Shown piece by piece: positions 6,544 to 12,512 of a DNA stretch of 21,766 bases. Both the position numbers and the translations under genes were made by a program. Positions within the stretch are counted from its first letter, which is position 1. Each line of letters starts with the position of its first letter. Below the pieces are notes generated by a model. The model saw nothing but the letters and a program-made list of their open reading frames with translations, was not told the DNA's origin and searched no databases. The DNA is from Bryobacterales bacterium (GTDB lineage: Bacteria; Acidobacteriota; Terriglobia; Bryobacterales; Bryobacteraceae), in the NCBI GenBank assembly GCA_016789785.1, contig JAEUQE010000148.1, positions 1 to 21,766 of the forward strand, read 5' to 3'.

Positions 6544-7608
6544 ATGTGGAAGCTGATGTGGGCTGCTGTTCTGCTCATGTTCTGTTGCTGCGCCGTTGGT
6601 GAGGCGGTTGGTCCTTCGGGGCGCACGGTGATCCGGTTTCGCCGCATCATGGAGCCCCGCGAGACCGCCTTCACTGTTCTGGTTCCGGAGGGATGGAAGT
6701 TCGAAGGCGGTGTGCTGCGAGTGAATCCGTTGACTGCCAACGGCGCCCTCAACACCGTGAGCGCGAAGTTCGATTTCCGGATCGCGCGCGACGGGGGTGC
6801 GTTCATGCACTTCCTTCCCAGCATCACGTACAAAGATTCGCGCCGCATGGGCGCGGCCGCAATGGGCTTCCCGCCAGGAAGTTCTTACATGGGAGCACGC
6901 GTCATGTATCTGATGGACGCCCAGTCATTTCTTGCGCAGTACATCTTCCCCCAGGCGCATCCGCAAGCGCGCAACTTGCGCGTGGTCGATCGCGGAACGC
7001 TTCCCGCCCTGTTGCGCGCCTATCAGGCGGCCGCCCCTCGCATGGCGGGATTTTCGGGCTTCCGTTACGATTCGGCGGTGCTTACTGTGATGTACGAAGA
7101 GGGCGGTGTCACCTACAAAGAGAAACTCATGACCATCATTGAGGATATGGGCGATCTGGGTGTCGGTGCGTGGAGCAACAAGGACACGATGATTGCACGT
7201 GCGCCGGCCGCGGAGTTCGATCGGGTGGCCCCAGTGTTCTCCTTGATCCATGGATCGCTCACGCCGAACCCGGTATGGATTGAAGGCGAGCGCCGTGGAT
7301 CTGCGCAACGTGCGCAAAAGGCGCTCGAAACGCAGCGTTACGTGAGCAAAGTGGCTGCTGAGATTGTGGAGAATCGCCGCCGCACCAACGCTGAGATCGC
7401 CTACAACATCTGGCTCAACATGACCAACCATGAGGACTACGTGAATCCCCACACGGGCCAGGTGGAATTGGGCTCGAATCAATGGAAGCACCGCTGGCAG
7501 GCCGAAAACGGCGACGTGATCTACACAGACGACGAATCCTACGATCCGAATCACGATCCCCGATCGAACCGGGCTGACTTCAAGCGCAGCCAGATTCGCC
7601 CGCGATGA
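6544..7608 (+). CDS. Secreted protein of unknown function, last gene of the cassette
   Basis: A 354-aa protein starting 8 bases after the previous stop with a full AGGAGGA at 6534-6540. An N-terminal signal segment (MWKLMWAAVLLMFCCCAVGEA) predicts export; the CCC run does not make a clean lipobox, so signal peptidase I cleavage near GEA is likelier. After TVIRFRRIMEPRETAFTVLVPEGW (residues 28-51, quoted in two parts: TVIRFRRIMEPRE and TAFTVLVPEGW) comes a mixed alpha/beta body. The last 60 residues contain YVNPHTGQVELGSNQWKHRW and GDVIYTDDESYDPN (about 299-336), a compact aromatic module I recall from other uncharacterised bacterial proteins. The frame is open back to 6436, but the Shine-Dalgarno and signal peptide fix ATG 6544. 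The gene ends 8 bases from a convergent reductase gene. Catalytic activity is not apparent. Confidence 0.8.
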   Translation: MWKLMWAAVLLMFCCCAVGEAVGPSGRTVIRFRRIMEPRETAFTVLVPEGWKFEGGVLRVNPLTANGALNTVSAKFDFRIARDGGAFMHFLPSITYKDSRRMGAAAMGFPPGSSYMGARVMYLMDAQSFLAQYIFPQAHPQARNLRVVDRGTLPALLRAYQAAAPRMAGFSGFRYDSAVLTVMYEEGGVTYKEKLMTIIEDMGDLGVGAWSNKDTMIARAPAAEFDRVAPVFSLIHGSLTPNPVWIEGERRGSAQRAQKALETQRYVSKVAAEIVENRRRTNAEIAYNIWLNMTNHEDYVNPHTGQVELGSNQWKHRWQAENGDVIYTDDESYDPNHDPRSNRADFKRSQIRPR

Positions 7609-7616
7609 GCGTTTGC

Positions 7617-8588
7617 TCAAATCACAATAATCGACTTCCCCGTCGCAGCGCGGTCGGCAAGGTCGCGAATTGCCCGAGGCACCACGTCCAGAGGATAACG
7701 GCGGCTCACAACAGGTTTGATCTTCCCTGTTTGAAACATTTCCACCAGTTTCTGATGCGTCTGGTGGATGTACTCCGGATGGGTCTGGCACCAGCCGCCC
7801 CACACCGCGCCGGCCACGGAGATGTTCTTCAGCAGAAGGCGGTTCACCTGGACTGTCGGAATGCGGCCCGAGGTGAAGCCGATCACCAGAATCCGGCCAC
7901 CCACGGCAGTGCACTTCGTGGAGGCGTCGAAGATATCACCGCCCACTGGATCGTAAATCACATCCGCACCGCCACCGGTGATGCTACGCACCATATCCGC
8001 CCAGCCGGGGTCCGTGTAGTTCACCGTGTGATCGGCGCCCTGTTCACGGCAGAACGCGAGTTTGGCCTCCGTGGATGCGGTGGCCACCACCCGCGCCCCC
8101 AGCGCCTTACCGATCTGAATCGCCGACATGCCGACTCCGCTGGCGCCGGCGTGCACCAGAAGCCATTCGCCAGCCCGCAGTGCGGCACGATCCACGAGTG
8201 CGAACCAGGAAGTCTGATAGACGATCGGCATCGCGGCGGCGGTATCGAAGTCCATGCCTTTCGGAATCGGCAGCAAGCGCGATGCGGAGCAGATGACTTC
8301 TTCAGCGAAGCACCCGAACGACGGCAGCGCGATCACGGCATCGCCTTTCCGGAATTCCGTCACGCCCGGCCCGGTCGCGTCCACCACGCCCGCGGCCTCT
8401 GCTCCTGGCGTGAACGGGAATGGAGGACGCGCCTGATACTTTCCCTGCACCAGCAGCAGATCGAAGAAATTCACCGCCGCGGCGCGCAGGCTGACGCGCA
8501 CTTCACCATCCCGCGGCTCCGGTGACGCGATATCGTTGAGCGTCATTTCTTCCGGTTCGCCAAACTGAGCTACCTGCCAGACTTGCAC
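7617..8588 (-). CDS. NADPH:quinone oxidoreductase-like protein (zinc-less MDR family)
   Basis: A cytosolic medium-chain dehydrogenase/reductase of 323 aa, the usual length for quinone oxidoreductase and enoyl reductase members. Seen: an N-terminal GroES-like domain with AAAVNFFDLLLVQGKY (37-51) and PFTPGAEAAG (58-67), then a Rossmann domain with the nucleotide loop HAGASGVGMSAIQIG (146-160), and a GG-containing C-terminal half (VYDPVGGD-type phrase VIYDPVGGD). The cysteine and histidine ligands of zinc alcohol dehydrogenases are absent, so it is a zinc-independent reductase acting on quinones or alpha,beta-unsaturated compounds; the substrate is not predictable. The start is GTG at 8588 with no clear Shine-Dalgarno. 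It lies 24 bases after the SDR gene on the same strand, so the two are probably cotranscribed. Confidence 0.9.
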   Translation of the reverse strand: MQVWQVAQFGEPEEMTLNDIASPEPRDGEVRVSLRAAAVNFFDLLLVQGKYQARPPFPFTPGAEAAGVVDATGPGVTEFRKGDAVIALPSFGCFAEEVICSASRLLPIPKGMDFDTAAAMPIVYQTSWFALVDRAALRAGEWLLVHAGASGVGMSAIQIGKALGARVVATASTEAKLAFCREQGADHTVNYTDPGWADMVRSITGGGADVIYDPVGGDIFDASTKCTAVGGRILVIGFTSGRIPTVQVNRLLLKNISVAGAVWGGWCQTHPEYIHQTHQKLVEMFQTGKIKPVVSRRYPLDVVPRAIRDLADRAATGKSIIVI

Positions 8589-8612
8589 CGCGCCAGTGTA
8601 GCAGACCTCGCT

Positions 8613-9392
8613 CTATACGAGTGTTGCTCCTCCGTCGACGATGATCGTCTGGCCCGTCACGTAGTTCGACGCAGCGCAGGCAAGGAACACCGCCACGCCC
8701 TTCATCTCTCCTTCCGCGCCGCCACGGCCCATCGGGACATCGGACTCCATCTTCTTCTGCGCGACATCCCAAATGCCTTGGGTCATGCGGGTGGGGAAGT
8801 AGCCGGGTGCGATCGCGTTCACGCGAATCCCATGCTCTGCCCATCGCGCCGCAAGCTCCTGCGTGAGCCCGATGACGCCGGCTTTCGAGGCGACATATCC
8901 CGCAAGATGCGTCTCCTTCACAAGCAGTCCCCCGTAGATGCCGTTGATCGAAGCGATGTTGATGATGCGTCCGCTCTTGCGCTCGATCATGTGGCGTCCC
9001 GCTCGCTGGCAGAACAGGAAGGTGCCCGTGAGGTTGACGTCCAGCACTTGCTGCCACTTCTCCAGCGGCATCTCCTCAGCCTTTGCGCCCCACGTGACTC
9101 CGGCGTTGTTCACCAACACATCAATGTGCCCGTAGATCTCCAACGTGCGCGCCACCGCCGCATCCACCGCGTCCGGCTTCGATACATCGCACACCATGCC
9201 TTCCACGCGAAGGCCCGCCGCGCGCAATTCCTCCATCGCCGTGAGCAGCCATTGCTCGCGCCGTGCCAGGATCATCAACGATGCACCCGCCTCGCCGAGT
9301 CCTTCCGCGATTTCCTGGCCGAGTCCGCGCGATCCCCCCGTCACCAGGGCCACGGCTCCGGTAAGATCAAATAGTTCCTTCAACGGTTTCAT
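8613..9392 (-). CDS. Short-chain dehydrogenase/reductase (SDR) 1
   Basis: A classical SDR of 259 aa from the chosen start. Visible: cofactor loop TGGSRGLG (18-25), the DV pair after strand beta-3 (CDV, 68-70), NNAG (95-98), catalytic Ser148 in INIAS, and YxxxK as Tyr166-Lys170 (YVASK). After NAIAPGYFPT it ends VTGQTIIVDGGATLV, the usual SDR close. Members of this group (gluconate 5-dehydrogenase/3-ketoacyl reductase type) reduce keto groups or oxidise hydroxyls with NAD(P); the substrate is not deducible. Start choice: ATG 9392 (MKPLKELFDLTG) matches family length best, while ATG 9407 and 9422 are in frame and would abut or overlap the divergent gene at 9409. No strong Shine-Dalgarno is present for any of them. 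Confidence 0.9.
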   Translation of the reverse strand: MKPLKELFDLTGAVALVTGGSRGLGQEIAEGLGEAGASLMILARREQWLLTAMEELRAAGLRVEGMVCDVSKPDAVDAAVARTLEIYGHIDVLVNNAGVTWGAKAEEMPLEKWQQVLDVNLTGTFLFCQRAGRHMIERKSGRIINIASINGIYGGLLVKETHLAGYVASKAGVIGLTQELAARWAEHGIRVNAIAPGYFPTRMTQGIWDVAQKKMESDVPMGRGGAEGEMKGVAVFLACAASNYVTGQTIIVDGGATLV

Positions 9393-9408
9393 AAGAGAGA
9401 TCTTCATT

Positions 9409-10401
9409 ATGCCGACATTCAACGCTTTTGTTGTCCGTCAAGCCGATGGGCAGACCACCTTCGGCTTCGAACAGTTGGACTCCTCCGCGTTCACGCATGG
9501 GGACGTGCTGATTCGCGTCGAGTATTCAAGCCTCAACTACAAGGATGGGCTCGCGGTTACCGGCAAGCCCGGCGTGATTCGTTCTTACCCCATGATTCCC
9601 GGAGTCGATCTTGCGGGAACGGTTGTGGAATCGGCTTCGAGCGAGTTCGCTCCCGGCCAGTCCGTGGTGGTGACGGGTTGCGGCACCAGCGAGACGATAT
9701 GGGGCGGCTATGCGCAGATGGCGAAAATGAAAGCCGAGCACGTGGTGGCCGTACCTCCAGGCATGACGGCGAAGCAGTCCATGGGTGTCGGCACCGCGGG
9801 CTTCACGGCGATGCAGTGTGTGATGGCGCTGGAGGCCCACGGTCTGAAGCCGGGTGGGAAGCCTGTTGTGGTGACCGGCGCCGCGGGCGGAGTTGGCAGT
9901 ATCGCGGTGGCGATTCTCGCGAAGCTCGGTTACCAGGTGGCTGCCTCCACGGGACGGCCTGAGACCGCGGACTACTTGAAGTCGCTGGGCGCTACGGAAA
10001 TCCTCGATCGCGCGGTACTTTCGGCCGCCAGCAACAAGCCGATGGAGAGCGAGAAGTGGGCGGGCGCGGTGGATAGTGTGGGTGGCGATACGCTCGCCGG
10101 CGTGATTCGCACGCTCTCTATCGGAACCAGCGTCGCGGCTTGCGGGCTGGCGGGTGGTCCAAAGCTCAACACCACGGTGTTTCCTTTTATCTTGCGTGGT
10201 GTGAACCTGCTTGGGATTGATTCGGTACGCACGTCGAACGCCGAGCGCAAGGCGATTTGGTCGCGTCTCGCCGCGGACCTGCCTCTGGAGAAACTCGACT
10301 CCATGATCGAAGTGCATCCGCTTTCGAACGTTCAGGAAGTGGGCGCGCGGATTCTCGCCGGTCAAACGCGTGGACGCGTCGTGATCGACGTCAACGCGTA
10401 G
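9409..10401 (+). CDS. YhdH/AcuI-family NADPH-dependent oxidoreductase (acryloyl-CoA reductase-like)
   Basis: A 330-aa MDR protein of the YhdH/YhfP/AcuI group, whose characterised members reduce acryloyl-CoA to propionyl-CoA with NADPH. Markers: FNAFVVR at the start, VEYSSLNYKDGLAVTGK (37-53), PMIPGVDLAGTVVES (61-75), GTAGFTAMQ (128-136), nucleotide loop VVTGAAGGVGSIAV (154-167), and STGRPETADYLKSLGATEILDR (180-201, abbreviated here as STGR and LGATEILDR). The frame stays open far upstream to 9145, but that part lies opposite the SDR gene and the homologous start is MPTFNAF. AAGAGAGA at 9393-9400 is a weak ribosome-binding site. It is divergent from the SDR with 16 bases between chosen starts, and convergent with the second SDR, 12 bases away. 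A detoxifying or propionate-linked role is inference. Confidence 0.9.
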   Translation: MPTFNAFVVRQADGQTTFGFEQLDSSAFTHGDVLIRVEYSSLNYKDGLAVTGKPGVIRSYPMIPGVDLAGTVVESASSEFAPGQSVVVTGCGTSETIWGGYAQMAKMKAEHVVAVPPGMTAKQSMGVGTAGFTAMQCVMALEAHGLKPGGKPVVVTGAAGGVGSIAVAILAKLGYQVAASTGRPETADYLKSLGATEILDRAVLSAASNKPMESEKWAGAVDSVGGDTLAGVIRTLSIGTSVAACGLAGGPKLNTTVFPFILRGVNLLGIDSVRTSNAERKAIWSRLAADLPLEKLDSMIEVHPLSNVQEVGARILAGQTRGRVVIDVNA

Positions 10402-10413
10402 CATGCAGAAGCC

Positions 10414-11175
10414 TTAGCGCGTGGTGGCGCCGCCGTCCACCACCATGCACTGTCCGGTCACGTAGGACGACTCGTCCGATGCCAGGTACAGCGCCATCCC
10501 TGTGATCTCTTCCGGCTGGCCCAGATACGCAAGTGGCTGAGTTTGTTTCAAACGTTCCATGTGCTCTTCGTTTTTCCAGAAGAACTCGCTGAAGTCCGTC
10601 TGAATCAGGCCGGGGCAGATCGCATTCACGCGGATGCGATGCTGGCCGAACTCCATGGCCCAAACGCGGGTCATCATGATCAGCCCTGCCTTGGTGAAAC
10701 TGTAGACCAGTCCGCCGGGTTGTGGGCGCAGGCCCGCGATGGAAGCGATGTTGATGATCGACCCGCCTTTTCCGCGCTCGATCATCTTGGGCACCAGCAG
10801 CCGGATCAGCCGGTGCGGCGCCATGACGTTCACTTCCGTGGTCTTCAGCAGCGCGTCGTCCGTGACGTCAAGCGAAGAGCCCTGGCCCAGGTTCGTCGCG
10901 CTGTTGTTGACCAGGATATCCACGGGACCCAGATTGCGCTCGGTTTCCTCCACCAGCATCTGCAGTTGATCCGCTCTGCCCACATGACAGGGGATCGGTA
11001 CTACTCTGCCCGCAAGTCCTTCGGCGGCTTTTGCGGTAGCCGTGAGATTCTCCGCCTTGCGGCTCGCGATGACGACGGAAGCGCCGGCCCCGGCATAGCG
11101 CAACGCGATCGCTTTGCCGATGCCGCGTCCGCCGCCGGTCACGATCGCAACCTTGCCGGTGAGGTCGAATGACAT
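10414..11175 (-). CDS. Short-chain dehydrogenase/reductase (SDR) 2
   Basis: A 253-aa classical SDR. Cofactor loop TGGGRGIG (13-20), NNSA at 90-93 in place of the usual NNAG, catalytic Ser145 (INIAS), Tyr158 and Lys162 (YSFTK), PG after strand six ([10 protein letters not shown]), and the closing [20 protein letters not shown] lies just upstream of ATG 11175. It differs enough from SDR 1 to have another substrate. It follows the argD-like gene on the same strand after 24 bases, so the two are probably cotranscribed. A substrate cannot be named; reduction of a keto intermediate or oxidation of a hydroxy acid are both possible. Confidence 0.9.
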   Translation of the reverse strand: MSFDLTGKVAIVTGGGRGIGKAIALRYAGAGASVVIASRKAENLTATAKAAEGLAGRVVPIPCHVGRADQLQMLVEETERNLGPVDILVNNSATNLGQGSSLDVTDDALLKTTEVNVMAPHRLIRLLVPKMIERGKGGSIINIASIAGLRPQPGGLVYSFTKAGLIMMTRVWAMEFGQHRIRVNAICPGLIQTDFSEFFWKNEEHMERLKQTQPLAYLGQPEEITGMALYLASDESSYVTGQCMVVDGGATTR

Positions 11176-11199
11176 GGATCCCTCCGCTGAAACGGGTGT

Positions 11200-12435
11200 C
11201 TAAGTGCGGCTCTTGGCAGCCTTGCGGAACACGTTGCGCAGGCCACGCACGGCGCGGTCGATCTCGCGTTCGGTAATGATATACGGCGGCAGCATGCGCA
11301 CCACGGTGTCATGCGTCACGTTGATCAGCAGGCCTTCCGCGAGCGCGTCGGTCACGAACTGCTTGCAGGGGAACTCGATCTCCACGCCGAGCATGAGTCC
11401 CTGGCCCCGCACTTCCTTCACGAACGAAAACTGCCTGCCAAGATCGCGCAGCTTTTCCTGGAAGTAGGCGCCGGTTTGCCGGATGTGCGGCAGCAGTTCC
11501 TCGAGCAAGTCCATGCATTCGAGGCCCACCCGGCAGGCCAGTGCGCCGCCGCCAAACGTGGTGCCGTGCATGCCTGGCGCCAGTGCGTCAGCCGCTTTCT
11601 CGTTGGTCATGATGATGCCCATCGGCATGCCCGCGCCGAGCGGCTTTGCGGCTACCATCACGTCCGGCAGCACCACCGGATCCACAAGCTGGTAAGCGAA
11701 AAACGTACCGGGACGTCCCACGCCGCACTGAATCTCATCCAGCACGAGCAGCGCGTTGTAACGATCGCAAAGCTCGCGGGCTTTGCGCGTCATCTGCTCG
11801 CCGAGCGGATAGATGCCGCCTTCGCCCTGAATCAGTTCGAGGCACACGCCCGCTGTCCGCTCATTGATCGTCTGCTCAAGCGCTGCGAGATCGTGGCGGG
11901 GAACGAACCGCACGTTCGGCAACAGCGGTTCGAAATCCTTACGGTACTTCGGCTGGCCGGTAATCGAGATTGCGCCGATGGACCGGCCATGGAATGAGTT
12001 ATCGAGCGAAACGATCTCGTTCTTGTCGGGATTGAGCCGGTTGCCATGCGCCTTCACGATCTTGAGCGCACCTTCCATTGCCTCCGTTCCGGAGTTGCAG
12101 AAGAAGGTCCGTTGAAGTCCGCTGACCTTCGCCAACCGCTCCGCGAGTAGGCCTTGATACTCGTGATAGTAGAGGTTGGAGCAGTGCATCAGCTTGCCTG
12201 CCTGCTCGCGAATGACCCGTACGATGCGCGGGTGTGCATGTCCCAGCGCGTTCACCCCGATGCCACTCAAAAGATCCAGATATTTCTTGCCGTTCGTATC
12301 CCACAGGTTGCAGCCTTTTCCGCGGGCAATCACGACCGGATAACGCGCGTACGTCGGTAGAATGTACTGCTTCTCGCGATCCATCACCTGCTGCGCCAGA
12401 CTGAGCTCTACTGGGGCTTCCACAACTGTATCCAT
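11200..12435 (-). CDS. argD: Class III PLP aminotransferase, acetylornithine aminotransferase type
   Basis: A 411-aa pyridoxal-phosphate enzyme. Acetylornithine aminotransferase makes N-acetylornithine in arginine synthesis, and some members also serve lysine or ornithine pathways. Seen: YLDLLSGIGVNALGHAHP (52-69), CNSGTEAMEGALK (113-125) for phosphate binding, SFHGRSIGA (147-155), ELIQGEGG (200-207), LVLDEIQCGVGRPGTFFA (230-247) with Asp233 binding the PLP pyridine nitrogen, and the Schiff-base lysine 264 in AAKPLGAGMPMG; THDTVVRMLPP near the C-terminus (about residues 371-381) fits the argD group. The N-terminal 20 or so residues are extra relative to many ArgD proteins. No other arginine gene is nearby, so a different amine acceptor cannot be excluded. 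A TATGAT hexamer lies just 8 nt upstream of the ATG. Confidence 0.85.
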   Translation of the reverse strand: MDTVVEAPVELSLAQQVMDREKQYILPTYARYPVVIARGKGCNLWDTNGKKYLDLLSGIGVNALGHAHPRIVRVIREQAGKLMHCSNLYYHEYQGLLAERLAKVSGLQRTFFCNSGTEAMEGALKIVKAHGNRLNPDKNEIVSLDNSFHGRSIGAISITGQPKYRKDFEPLLPNVRFVPRHDLAALEQTINERTAGVCLELIQGEGGIYPLGEQMTRKARELCDRYNALLVLDEIQCGVGRPGTFFAYQLVDPVVLPDVMVAAKPLGAGMPMGIIMTNEKAADALAPGMHGTTFGGGALACRVGLECMDLLEELLPHIRQTGAYFQEKLRDLGRQFSFVKEVRGQGLMLGVEIEFPCKQFVTDALAEGLLINVTHDTVVRMLPPYIITEREIDRAVRGLRNVFRKAAKSRT

Positions 12436-12512
12436 AATTTCCCATCATACCGTGTGAGGCCGGGCCTGCCGTTGCGCTCGCGTTCCCATCTCCCTGCTAA
12501 GATCGCAGGATC
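12436..12512. promoter_or_regulatory. Divergent promoter region for argD-like gene and fusion hydrolase
   Basis: 77 bases separate the two divergent starts. On the plus strand TGCTAAGAT (12495-12503) is an extended -10, with TTGCGC at 12472-12477 as a poor -35. On the minus strand TATGAT (12449-12444) is a good -10. Both boxes end only 8-9 nt before their ATG, so transcripts would begin at or very close to the start codon. Shine-Dalgarno sequences are weak on both sides. Promoter assignment is inferred from sequence only. Confidence 0.45.

Noticed and set aside
9145..9408. 88-residue N-terminal extension of the YhdH-like protein
   Set aside because: Entirely antisense to the SDR gene, composition rich in S/R/P, and homologues start at MPTFNAF.
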